Assembly (NCBI GenBank): GCA_017506865.1
Contig: JAFCMP010000312.1
Coordinates: 620,001-684,000, forward strand
Reading direction: 5' to 3'
Origin: Tribonema minus
Lineage: Eukaryota; Sar; Xanthophyceae; Tribonematales; Tribonemataceae
Length of the DNA: 64,000 nt
Positions within the stretch are counted from its first letter, which is position 1, and each line of letters begins with the position of its first letter. A model generated the notes under the pieces. That model saw nothing but the letters and a program-made list of their open reading frames with translations. It searched no databases and was not told the origin of the DNA. Below are positions 10,933-22,379 of this stretch, piece after piece. The position numbers and the translations under genes were made by a program.

Positions 10933-13900
10933 CTACTGCAGCAGCACCGCCGTCGCCGCTGCCACGGAACCCGCCGCAAACTTAGTCTCGAAAAACTTCC
11001 ACAGCACGGAGAACAGCGCTCCCTGAAGGCCGTTGGCCACCAATCGCGTCTGAAGCCCCCTGCCAAAGAGCCCTGGCACACCCCCTTCATCCAGTACGGA
11101 CTTGAGCGCTTGCGTGTAGGTGATCTGCTCCGGGGACGTCTGCTTGGCCGTCTTGATCACCTGCGCGTGGGGGAAGTCGCGCAATCGCAGTTCGTAAGGT
11201 GTACTTTGCAGCTCACAGGGTGTACGCCGAAGTTCACAATGTTGAGTTTGCAATCGCAGTTCATAAGGTGTACATCCACCACGGATTTCAGCGCTTGCGT
11301 GTAGGTGATCTGCTCCGGCGACGTCTGCTTGGCCGTCTTGATCACCTGCGCTCGGGGGAAGTTGCGCAATAGCAGTTCACACGGTGTACTCCACAGTTCA
11401 CAAGGGGTACACCGGAGTTTGCGGTATTGACAGTGTGACTTGCAGCTCACAAGGCATACAGGGAAGCATCTGGAATTGAATGTGAACGTTGTGAAGCACA
11501 CGACACGTCAAGACGCACGTCGTAATTTGTGGCAGCATTGTCGACAAGCCTGCCTGCGCGCGTTGCAACGCTGGTGGCGTGCCTATGCCTGGGGGCGATA
11601 GGTCATATGACGCGAGGGGAAAACACCAACAAGTATGGCAAGGGTGTCAGGTTCAGTGCTTGCGTAGGTCGTGTTTTACTTTCTTGCAGGACGTCTGCTT
11701 GGCTGTTTTTGAAGAAAGTACATGTGGCACCATGGTTGTGCAGAACTCTAGCATTGGCAAGTGCATGTTCCCTACACCGACGATTTTTTTTCCACATTGA
11801 GCACAACGCTTGCTGCTGTGACTCTGTACTCGCGACTGCCACTATGACAGATGCATGTGACAACACCAGAGGCTCGCAACAAGTATACGCGCTCGTGAAG
11901 CATCTCATGCGAGTGAGTCAGCAAGACAGTAGATCATGTACGCCAAGGGAGAGAGTGCAGAATGCTGTTGGCACACGCAATCAATAGCGCAGCCTCACAC
12001 GACGCTGTGTAAAGCGGTCGGGCTGCCGGAGCGCTGCCACTGCAAGTGAGTGAGTGAGTCAGTGAGTCACGTTGCAAGTACGACACTCACTGACTCGACT
12101 CGACCACCTGCGTGACTCAGAGCATGGCGATAAGCGTGCTACTGTGCCGAATTGCGTTGTGAGGCAGCAGCTCAGACACCACCGGTGCAGCTCTGGGACT
12201 GAAAGTGAATGAGTGAGTGAATGAGTCACTCTCTCTGATGGACTTGCTGCAGCAGTCGGACACGCTGCTCACGCCTGCATGTGCGCCGCCTGGCGACACT
12301 ACGAGACTGCAAGTGAGTGAGTGGGTGAGTGGGCGAGTGAGTGAGTGAGTGAGTCAGCCACGCTGCCACTGCCCCGCGCACACGGCCGTGAGCGCCGCTC
12401 TGCCGAGACTCTGAGTGAGTGAGTGAGTGAGTGAGTGAGTGAATGAGTGAATGAACGAGTGAGTCAGTCGGACACGCTGCTCGCACAGACCCCATGAGCG
12501 CCGCCCTGCCAAGAGTATTTTAAGTGAGTGAGTGAGTGAGAGAGTGAGTCACTCACCCTGATGGAGTTGCTGCAGCAGTCGGACACGCTGCTCGCACACA
12601 CGCCCATCAGCGCTGCCCTGCCGAGCCGCAGCAGTTCATCTCCCGCTGGCGCCATGGGCAGCCACTCCCCTAGCGCGTTGTACGTGAGATACCACGGGTA
12701 GTGCCCCACCTGCGCAGAAGGGGTAGGTATGGGGGAGAGTCACACTTGCAGTACGGTGGTGGTCAGCGCGCGCCGTGCTGCCTTATTGGAGTGGTTGCAC
12801 GAATGCATGGAGATACCTGACGGTGTAAATGTATGCGTCAACGTTTACGAAGTGGTATGTTGTCAACGTCTACAAAGTGCCACTTCAAAGTATGTTGTTT
12901 GAGGCGTCGCAGGCTTCCACCCTGTTTTAGGTTTCCACCTCACTTCAGTGACCAGCGTTTGGCGGCAAGTGATGAGGGAGAGTCACATGCAGATAAAATT
13001 TGCCCGCTTCACGTGCATGCTCAGAGCCACGCGACGGCGTGAGCACATGAGCAAGTTTCAAGCTTCACTTTGAAGGTTAGGTTCCCGTTCCCTGCTTGGC
13101 AAAAGTTCACATCTGAGGTCGAATTTCAAGGGCTCCCACTGCTTCTTTTGTGCAAAGCTTCCGACAGCGAGCAGGGCTGGGTACCAGGGTACACACGCAC
13201 CGGCAAGCACAAATGTGTACTAAATCTTGCTTTGGCCCCAGAATTGACTTCTTGAGAGCCGTGCATGACTCTAGCTCTGATGCTAGCCGTGAAGTCGGCA
13301 GCGCTCCGCACCGCTTCGTTGCTTGCAGTTGCGGGATGGCGCATGCCCGTTTGAGGCCTCAGGGGCTAGCCCTAACCCTAACCCTACTTCGGTTCTCAAG
13401 GAGAGATGAAGGCAATGAGCTTGGACTGGGCAGGAGGTTCCTACACATCAGCAAACGAAGCATGGTGCCGCGCTGCCATGCGATGTGTGTGAGTCCAGAT
13501 TCTCACAGTGGTGCTGAATCCAGGCCCAACACACGGCACCACTCGCTGCTGCCGGCCAAAGGTGATGGAGGCAGTGGCGCAGCAACCTAAACTTCAACAA
13601 GCATTGCACTTGATGGCACAGCGAGAGAAGTGTAGAGAGTCGATGCTCAAACGAAATGTCTGAGAGAAATGGGCAGGCAAATGCTGTAGGCTACCAAGCC
13701 CTGAACAAACCTTGACGGAACCACTGAGCAGGCAGTCAAAAGCTTACCATTGTCGCTGAACTCGTTTGCAGCGCCACATTGAGTCCGCGACACCAAAATG
13801 GGCGGGGGAATCAGGCGGTTGATTGAATGACCTTAACAATAACCTCGACAATATTCCTGAATCCCACAAGCAGGCAGTGAGAAACTCACCATTGTGGCCA

Positions 13901-16900
13901 CGGACGTAGCTACGGCCCCCTGAAATAGCGCGCTTGGTCCCTCCGCTTGCAGCCGCTTCAACACGACCTCCCCTCCGCCCTCCCCCACCACCTGCAAGCG
14001 AAGAGCACAGGGGTATCAGTACATTGGTGCACGCGACCGATCATTGCGGCTCTCTGCCCACCGTCATACGTTCTACAGAGCTTCCACCCTGGCAGAGAAG
14101 GTACACACATTACATTACATTCACAACGACATGGCGCCCCAACCCTACCATATGAGCTTAGGCCGAACGCTGCGTGGTCACAACAGTCCTGACCCTAACC
14201 CTGCCCCTAATTACCGACCGTAACCCTAAACCTAATCCCACAACAGCTCGCGCCCAGGCACACATCAATGCCAGCAGTGCCCCTTAGTGTCAGCGATTAC
14301 AGTTGGTGCCCCCCCGAGCTTCGAGCGTGAACTGACACACACACCGGAACGTACCTGCCCTCACATAACGTACATACGTACCCTGGCCTGCGTTAGGGTT
14401 GGCCCTAGCCCTCATTCCAGCCCTAAACTTTACCCTAACCCTTACCTCGACCCTCGCCCTACGAATGCGCCTAGTCAACATGCACACGTGCAGCGAACTC
14501 TTGACGATGTTGATGGGCGCCACAGCCGCGCCGCGCGATGCTGCCGCTCGCAGACTTCAATCTTGAACTTAAACCACCGCTCCAGACTCCCCTCACGCGC
14601 CTGCAGCGTGGTCTTGATCACGTCAATCGGCGTCAGCGCGGTGCGCCACAGCCCCGCTCCCGCGCAAACCTCAAACTTGAACTTACACAAGCCACAACAT
14701 CACATTCAATAACGCACCTGCAGCGTCATCTTAATGGTGTCAATGGGCGTCAGCGCGATGCGCCACAGACCCGCTGCGACGCGCTCCCTTTCAAACTTCA
14801 AACATGAACTTACCACCATCTAACTCAAACGCCGCACCTGCAGCGTCGTCTTGATGGTGTCAATCGGCGTCAGCGCGATGCGCCACAGCCCAGCCGCAAT
14901 GCTGCGCTGCCGCCCGCAGATTCAAGTTTGAACTTCAAGTTTGTGCCATCAGCCCTTATCCCACACAAACTTCAAACTTGAGGAGCCACCGCACACTCAT
15001 TAACGCACCTGCAGCGTTGTCTTGATGGTGTCAATCGGCGTCAGCGCGATTCGCCACAGCCCCGCCGCGATGCTGCCGCCCGCGGACTTGAGCGGCAGTG
15101 GCAGCGCCTGCGTCGCTGGCAGCGCGTCTAGAAGCGCTATGACGCCGGCATTCGCGGCCGTGTCACCGAATCTGCTGAGGGGGCCCTGTAGGAGCGCAAA
15201 GGGGAGCCCCCGGTATAGGCGAGGCACGCCCCCCTCTGCGTATAGCGTCGTTAGGGCGTCGACTGTTGAGCCTCCGTTTCTGCAGCAGGGGGGCAGGGGG
15301 GGGCGGGGGGCAGCGTGCGTGCATCTCGTTGTGGAATCGTGGCGATGGGTCTGGTATTTGCGCATGTCGGTAGAAGGCGCAGGTGTGATCGACTTGAGAT
15401 GGTGTTCGATGACAGCTCTGGGTCTTTGAGCGGTCGACATCTTGTCAAACGACTGCTGCGCTGTACAAAGTGTGGTCTGTGCGTGCGCCGCTTCCCCTCT
15501 ACCATCATGACATGGCCTTTCATCCTTGTGAAGAAAGGTGACCATAGTCGTGCTTCAGGCCGCAGCGCCAATACTGCCTTAGCTACCCCAACCCTAACTT
15601 TACTTCTAACCCTAACCGAAAGCGGCTAGGCCTGAGTATCATTCTACCCTCCCCCTAACACTCCCTGTGTGCACAGAGCCTGCGCACCCATGCAGTGAGG
15701 TATCATGTGCGTTGCCATACCTTTCGATTGGTACGTGGGCACTGTGTCATACTCTCTGCAGTGTCACATGTGGTCCTCTCACCTATACAGATAGTTCATG
15801 GTAGTCCTGAGCCTCATGAGGCGAAGCAAAGTTGCAGCGTTTGGTGAGTCGCATCTGTTGGCTGGTGTGTTTATTTGGCGCAGCGTGTGGTGTGCATTAC
15901 TCGAGTGAAGTAAATCAACGGAGTCACACCTGATCCACTCACCTATATACTGATAGTTCATGGTGGCCCAGAGCCACATGAGGCTGAGCAAGGTTGCCGC
16001 ATTTGTCATGATGTAGCACTTCAATATCTCACCTGTACTGATAATTCATGGTAGTGCTGAGCCAACAACAGTGCAGCATTTGGTATGCAACACTTCATCA
16101 TCTCACGTGTACCGAGCAAAATTGCAGCATTTGGTATGCAGCACTGCATTATCTCACCTGTACTGATAGTTCATGGTCGTCCTGAGCCACATAAGGCTGA
16201 GAACCTGCACGCCCGCAGCAGCGGCGCCACTTGCTCCTCCCCCCAACGCCCGCTTTGCAGATTTTGACAAGATCTGGGCAGAATATAAAAGAAAAAATGA
16301 CAGAAAAAACGACACAAGGCATCAAATATGTCGTTTTGTCACACTCTGCAGCGAAGAACAGCGGGTTTGCGAAATACACTTGAACTTGCATACGTGCACC
16401 GATGAGTGTGCGAATATATATAGATGTGCAAATATATATAGCAGCAGCGGCGCCACTGGCCCCTCCCCCCAACGCCCGCTTTGCAGATTTCGACAAGATC
16501 TGGGCAGATTACCGGGGAAAAAAAATGACAGAAGGCGTCATTTATGTCGCTGTATCGTATCTAATGTAAAAGCAGCAGGCAATGCCAAGCACACGTGACC
16601 TTGCACACATGCACGCATGGTGTGCAAATATATATAGACGTGGTCAAGCATTGGTTGCGTACGGGCGTAGCACTCAGTCATCACCTTTCCTTCAAATGGC
16701 TGCCAAGCCCTAACCTAGACGTAACCCTAACCCTGTTAAACGCGCCAATGCACAATGTCGACGAGCAACATGTACTTGAAGTACCTTTACTTAAACCTCT
16801 TGAATGAACCCCTGTTTTGGGTAATTCAGCTGCAGCTGTGAGTATTCCAAAAGTCTTGAAGAGCACGCAAAACCGACCTTTAGGACAATGAGCATTGAAT

Positions 16901-17461
16901 GCTAGCGGCCGAGGATTGTATGGCAGCTCATTGCACAGAGCACTTGCAAATAGTCATGCTGAAGGCCACGCGCGAGGAACGTCCCAGAGGTATCATGCAC
17001 TTACTCCCAAATGTATTTTCAAACACACTGCAGCACACTAAGAAAGTGGGCCACTTAAGCATTGGCTGAAGTAGTTGTGCGGTCCGCAACAAATATATCA
17101 GTGGAGCAGGGCTCAGCCCTTGTTGAGGTTGGTCCTCCGCCATACATACTTCAAGCATACTAAACAAATGTCACATGTGAATTCATAAATCAAAAAGCGC
17201 AATGCTTTGCGGCAGATTTCAAACTGTGCTCCTGCTGTACACTTCTCAATGCAGACCTTCTTGAAGTCATACATACATGGGTTCTTGTTACACTACATTG
17301 TTATACATACATACCGTCTTGAAGTCATACTTGAAGTACATGCATACCTTCTTGATGTCCACGGGCGGCGCTTCGGCGCCAGCAGCTGCCATGGGCATCG
17401 TTCCCTCCGGTGCTCCTCCCTGAGATCCGACCGATGTGCGCTGAGTAAGAGGACGCTCCAT
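10933..17461 (-). CDS. Mitochondrial carrier family (SLC25-type) transporter
   Basis: A membrane solute carrier built from three ~100-residue repeats of two helices each; the substrate cannot be told. Exons in transcript order are 17461-17348, 16273-16158, 15279-15009, 13991-13890, 12709-12557 and 11160-10933 (stop TAG). They sum to 984 bases, 327 residues, the usual family length, with phases closing throughout. The second repeat has the family signature LTPIDTIKTTLQ (residues about 156-167). Repeats 1 and 3 have SLMWLR and SIRVIK where PxDxxK is expected, so their salt-bridge residues are changed. Other recognisable segments are RTTMNYQYR, YRGLPFALLQGPLSRF, VGHYPWYLTYN and LFGRGLQTRLVANGLQGALF; I recall similar ones in plant members of this family. 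The start is ATG at 17461 in context acaATGG; the frame stays open upstream, so an extra 5' exon is possible. Mitochondrial or plastid membrane location is open. Confidence 0.92.
11277..11420 (-). repeat. Copies of carrier last-exon start
   Basis: On the minus strand, 11277-11345 repeats the start of the true exon (VIKTAKQTSPEQITYTQALKS) nearly unchanged, with its acceptor. A more decayed trace lies at about 11650-11710. Confidence 0.85.
12045..12555 (-). repeat. Exon-end copies with (GAGT)n microsatellites in carrier intron
   Basis: The intron after exon 12709-12557 alternates decayed copies of the exon end (VSDCCSNSIR; about 12235-12290, 12375-12410, 12465-12510, weaker 12125-12185) with GAGT tetranucleotide runs at 12048-12066, 12205-12225, 12312-12355, 12411-12460 and 12520-12552. 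Confidence 0.8.
14465..14905 (-). repeat. Four copies of the carrier signature exon end
   Basis: The end of exon 15279-15009, GLWRIALTPIDTIKTTLQ plus donor, recurs at about 14468-14535, 14600-14665, 14718-14780 and 14836-14905, spaced 115-135 bases. The copies still encode variants such as GLWRTALTPIDVIKTTLQ. Confidence 0.9.
15780..16510 (-). repeat. Copies flanking carrier exon 16273-16158
   Basis: Exon-end copies (LSLMWLRTTMNYQY plus donor) lie at 15780-15835, 15950-16005 and in a weaker form around 16028-16060. An exon-start copy with its acceptor lies at 16440-16510. Confidence 0.85.
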
Positions 17462-17589
17462 TGTTTGAGTCAGGCAAGCAGAGCACGCATTGCAGCGCTG
17501 CAGAATGCATTATTCTTGAGTTGAGCACTGCTGTTGAGCTCTGAGCACCGCTGTTGACATGCTGAGTCAGCGCTCAGCACTTTGTCAGA

Positions 17590-18180
17590 GGACGCTCCAT
17601 CGTTTGTGACGAAACTAAACACCGCGGCAGAGTAGGACACCCAAGGTGGACCCAATGCAAAGTGTAGAACAGCACTAGACCAGGGCAGGCTGGATTGCAA
17701 GAAGTGATAAGAGTGTAGGTGCTTGTGCAAGTGGAAAAACAGTCCTGACGCAGAATCGGAATAGTACTGAACTGGTGCTGGCCCAGTCCATGGTGGACTA
17801 ACATGAGTAACTCCCAGAATGGAGAAACCTGTGTAGGTATGCATGCACATGCAAGTAGGGTATGTAGGTATCGTACTTCGTCAGTTGAGTCCAGCGAGCA
17901 GAGAGCGCATTGCAGCGCTGCAGAATGCATTATTTTCAAGTTGAGCACTGCTGTTGAGCACTGCTGTCGACGCGCTGAGTCAGCGCTCAGCACGTGGTCG
18001 CTTCATTAATCGAGTCCGGCGAGCAGACCGCTTATTGCAGCGCAACAGAATGCACTTTTGAAGTTGAACTGCTGTTGAGCGCTGCTGTGATGCTGAATCA
18101 GCGCTCAGCACTTTGTCGCTTCATTGTTTGAGTCCGGCGAGCAGAGCACTTATTGTAGCGCAACAAAACGCAGTTTGCAA
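17590..18180 (-). repeat. Copies of the carrier start-codon region
   Basis: The leader and start of the carrier (CAAACAATGGAGCG and ~60 bases upstream) recur at about 17575-17605, 17880-18005, 18005-18075 and 18115-18180. Several copies keep the ATG with an Arg codon soon after. The ladder therefore extends over 5' leader sequence. Confidence 0.75.
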
Positions 18181-18221
18181 TTTGAGCACTGCTGCAGAGC
18201 ACTGCGGTTGACACGCACCGA

Positions 18222-18455
18222 ATGCATCGGCGCGGCCTCCATTTGTCGCACGTCGGCGGCGCAGTTCACGACGAGCACTTCAAATTGAGCACTGCTGTTG
18301 TTGGCACGACTGGCTGAAGGCATGCCTATGTGCGCGGTTTCCATGTGGCGCAGGCTTGCAGCGTGCACATTCAGGCTGAGCACTGCTGCCTGACACGACT
18401 GACTACAGGCATGCCTGTGGGCGTAACCTCTATTTGATGTAGGTCGGCGGCACTG
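18222..18455 (-). repeat. Three-unit ladder of an unassigned exon-like segment
   Basis: On the minus strand, 18290-18222 reads VLVVNCAADVRQMEAAPMHS followed by GTGCGT, and decayed copies lie at 18325-18385 and 18395-18455. By analogy with the other ladders it may mark a real exon end, of either an upstream carrier exon or the gene at 19196-19528. I could not fit its phase to either. Confidence 0.45.
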
Positions 18456-19195
18456 TTCAAAAATCACTATCGAAGCGACCTCTGACCAACACCCACTCTT
18501 GCTGCGCTGGTCAAACACCCCCATTTTTGTAGTTCTGAAGTACGTCGCGGAATGCTGTGAAGTATATACACGTGCTGGGGTAAGTAAGCGACTGGCATTT
18601 TCCTGAAACATGTAAGCAGCGTAGGCTTGGCGATAAACACAATCACGGTCGCCAAGCGTCTGTATGGGCTTTTCGGCATCCCACTACATCTTGCAGTGAG
18701 TGATGAACCTTCCTGACATTGTTGTGAGCACTGTCATGTGTGCGCCCGCATACGCGCACTTCAGTGTGTGTGTGGTACTGGCACTCTATGCAAACAACAG
18801 GCGGTACTGCAAGCGTTGTGTCACGATCACCAGCTGCGGCATCAAACAATAACGTTTTCACGACCCCCCACTCGTGATCCACTCTAGCGGGGCAGACTTT
18901 GTCGACAGCTGATGTCGCAACTGATTTCATATCAAGAAGGGCACGTAAAGGAAATGACTCCAACAGTTTTTTGTTGTACAAATTTTCTTTCAGAGGAGAT
19001 GCATTTTTTCTATGCCTTTTGTGAAAACAAGATCTTCATTCGAGCATTTGGCCTCGTCACCACTTCAAAAGTTGAGATCTTCACCAATTCCTGTTTTGAA
19101 TCACTTTTGATGGTTGCCTGCTGAAGCTTGCCAATACGATAGCTCAGATATAAATGGTAGGCCAATGTGACATCACGCAAAACTACTACTGCGAT
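18456..19195. other. Stretch with no recognised gene
   Basis: More AT-rich than its surroundings, notably 18960-19160. Open frames exist on both strands (minus 18643-18981, plus 18912-19124) but neither matches a family I know nor shows ladder structure. It could hold UTR or a decayed element. Confidence 0.4.
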
Positions 19196-19528
19196 TCAAA
19201 TAAACGATGCCTCTGTCGTCACCTGCTTGACAACAGCTGCCTCTGGATCGCGCCCCTCAGCGGCACCAGCAGTGCCAGGCTCCAACGCCGCCACTGCTAC
19301 GGCCAGCAAGCCACCAGCCGCTAGAGTCGTTGCCCCGCTATCCAGCCATTGTCTTCTTGTCAGCACCCTTGGCTTTGCTACGTCACATGTTGACTGACAG
19401 CTGGGCCGCGTCGCGGGTGTAGGAAAGCGCTGTTGCTGTGAAACTCGAATGCAACTGGCATTCGAAATCAGCAGCAGCGGCAGCAGAAGCAGCAGCACAG
19501 CAGCTGCTTGTCGCCGTTGCCCAGGCAT
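19196..19528 (-). CDS. Putative thylakoid-lumen-targeted small protein (or first exon of one)
   Basis: The 110-residue frame begins [20 protein letters not shown], a clear signal peptide (residues 1-25). A Ser/Thr/Arg-rich stretch follows. Then comes LTRRQWLDSGATTLAAGG, a twin-arginine motif before a hydrophobic segment ending LEPGTAGAAEG (cleavage about residue 90). Signal peptide plus transit region plus Tat-type lumen signal is what a nuclear gene for a lumen protein needs in an alga with a secondary plastid. Only ~20 residues remain before the stop, so either the mature peptide is very small or the frame is spliced; a usable donor GTGACG follows codon KQ near 19225. No family is recognised. 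An alternative is that it belongs to a longer carrier transcript. Confidence 0.5.
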   Translation of the reverse strand: MPGQRRQAAAVLLLLLPLLLISNASCIRVSQQQRFPTPATRPSCQSTCDVAKPRVLTRRQWLDSGATTLAAGGLLAVAVAALEPGTAGAAEGRDPEAAVVKQVTTEASFI

Positions 19529-20759
19529 AGCGCTTGTGATTTCTTCACCTTCAAGTTCAAGTGTAACTTGAAGTGTAGCTTGAAGCTAAGCGAAGTTGAA
19601 AATTCATGGAGCAGATTGACATGTACTGTTTTTTTGTACCATCGCAGTGCGGTCTATCTCGCACCGAGAGCTCGACCGTTTCATGTACGTGAGTCATCAA
19701 TTTGCCACACGAGCGCATTGACCTCCACTGGGGCAATCAGCATGTGCCAAGTGAACAACTGCAGCAGCAGGCATACATGCAGACGGCAGTTGCAATGAAG
19801 ATCTCGCCGCGGCAACAACATCATCTTCAACTCGTATTGTAAGTATCGTGCACCGCAGCACATGCGGTAAAGTAGGCCGCCGCACACCGGGGGGAGGCCT
19901 TCAGGGGGCCGGGGGGTATGTATGTACACCTGAGCGCTGCCACAACTTCCGAACACTGCGCTTCGGTGAGCACTGGCGTCTGCTGAGCAGCGCTGCTGAT
20001 ATGAAGCTTGCTGGGCGCTGATGCGTGTGCAGTGCACGGTGTTCTGCGTCTCGCAGCGCGGCACTGCTGCCGTGCACCGACGTGTTGTCGATGCGACACA
20101 TCTCGGTACGTGTACTGATACAACGCATTCCGATACCTTTCCGATACCTTCACGAGCTACCGAGGTGCACTGTATCAGCAACACTTGTACAGGTACCGAG
20201 ATGCGCTGTATCGACGAAACCTGGGCGCACGCTTCCGTATGTGAACGCCGAGCGGTGCCATCTGCTGTGCTTGTTGAGCGCTGCTGTATGTGCCCTCTGT
20301 GGCGCGCGTCGCGCCGCGCCCGCTGCAGACACGCGAAGCGACAAAAAGGATGGCGTGTGAGCCTTTAAAGGCAGTTGTGGTGAGGTGGCTGAGTGAGTTC
20401 ACGTCAGGTTTAGGACTAGGGTTTGACTGTGCTGCGGGTCAACGGCTATGATCACGAGCCTTTTCATCGTTCGGCAAAGGCATCGTATGGATGATTGGCA
20501 AATCGACTCAGCGGCGCGTCTGGAGTGCATGAGCTTGCGCCTCGACGATAGCAAAGTCAGTGAGTGTCAATCTGTGACGTTAATCAAATCAGCATTGAAT
20601 GGTTCGAGCAAGTGCTTCTGAGAGTGTGCTGCGTCAACTTCTTGTCCCCGCGCCAACTGTCGTTGCGTGCACACATGCCACCGCCACTGCCCTGACAGAG
20701 CGCGCATTGCAGGTGTTCAGGCCAGTGCATCTCGCCACCTGCTCATCAGTACACACCTG
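19529..20759. other. Intergenic region between lumen-protein candidate and PH-protein gene
   Basis: Expected to hold the 3' UTR of the PH-protein gene and the promoter of the candidate at 19528. Around 20095-20220 there are direct repeats of a GATAC/CTGTATC-containing word, resembling other decayed ladders. No gene is recognised. Confidence 0.45.
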
Positions 20760-22348
20760 CTATCGTGTACCCGCCATGAACCCATCATGAACCCCTTCGT
20801 CGCCGCTGTCGCCGTCGCCGTAAATTCCCGGGCTGTTGCACCCCCCCCGCTCTTCCCCCAAATCCCCTGGCTCTTCCCCCAGGCCAAAGGCGCTCTTGAG
20901 GCTGGAGCCAAAGTCCGTCACAGCGTCGAGCGCTGCTGGTAACTTCAAGTTGAACTCCGGCGTCCCCTCGTCGCTGGCGGTGCCGCACTCGTCGCCAATG
21001 TAGCGGCTGTAGCCATTGCCATTTCCGCCATTGGCGGCGGTTCTGCCATTGCCACTGGCGTAATCGGCGGCGGTGGCGGAGCGGTGACCGCTGGCGCTGC
21101 GACTACTGCCGTTGAAGTTTGTGGAGTTGAAGTTGAGTGGCGCGCCGCTGTGGTGACGCACGGTGGACGCGGCGGTGTCCTCGCCGCTTTCGTAACCGCC
21201 GGCGGTTACACGGGGGGATGGGGGTACACGCAGGGGCGAGAGCGGTGCAGCAGCCGCTTCCTCTGCGGCGCAAGAGAAGGGAGTGGGGGGTCGGGGCAGT
21301 ATCACAATTAGCCGGAGGTCTCAAATCACTGTAGGTAGTGAACGCACGTGAGAGCAGCAAGCAGGGCATATATATACGAGGGCTTGCATGTATGACGGAT
21401 TGAGTGCTGACAATGGCGGCAAGCTGAGCGGTGATGTTTATCTGTCCCACACCAAGCGCGGCACAAGGGTAGCTGAAGTGCTCGCGCCGAGTGCAGAACA
21501 ACGGCACTAGCACGCAAGGCGATATAAAGCACTTGCAGCATCCTATCTTCACACCCTACGACAACATGTGGTTTGCCTCTCTTCAGTAAAAAGTGCCGGT
21601 GCCATCGACCGTACCTGCCTGATATTGGCACACGCCGCCAAAGAAATACTTCAGAAGTAGATCTGTGGCCAGGGTTAGATAAGTTTGAACAGTGAGAAGA
21701 GCTTTCGAAAGCTCTTCTCAATGTTCAAGTGCCTCTCATTTTTTCCAATTGTGAAAGTGCCTCTCACTTTTTTCAATTGTGAAGCGCTTTGAAGCCTTCG
21801 AGCACTTGATAAGATATGAAAAGATGTCCTTGCCTTTCCGCACTGAAGTGCCAGTGCCATCGACCGTACCTGCCGGATGCTGTGCGAAGGAGATGTGGCA
21901 CACGCCGCCGTCGGTGAGCGTTGCGCAGTACGGGAGCATACATGTTGTATACGACTGGTGCAGATTAGGGTTTCCGCCAATCAAACGAAAGCAAATATAG
22001 TAATATGAAGTACTTCTCGAAGTACTTTATTGATTTATAGATCCAGTACCTGCCGGATGCTGCGCAAAGGAGATGTGACACACGCCGCCCAAACAGCAGA
22101 TCTATGGCCAGGGTAGGAGGTTAGTTCTCAATAGCCCTTCCCACTTTTCAAGTGCCTCTCACTTGTTTCAATTGCAAAGCGGTTTGAAGCCTTGGACCAC
22201 TTGACATGATGCGATGAGATGCCATTGCCTCTCTCCCCTGTTGTGCCAACACAAGCAACCGTACCTGCCAGATGCTGTGCGAAGGAGATGTGACACACTC
22301 CGCCGTCAGTGAGCGTTGCGCAGTACGGCTCTCTGCCGCCGCAAGCGC

Positions 22349-22379
<31 letters not shown>

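Noticed and set aside
10504-11304. 266-residue plus-strand frame rich in Gln, Ala and Arg
   Set aside because: It is the complement of the carrier's last exon plus CAG-rich flanking repeats.
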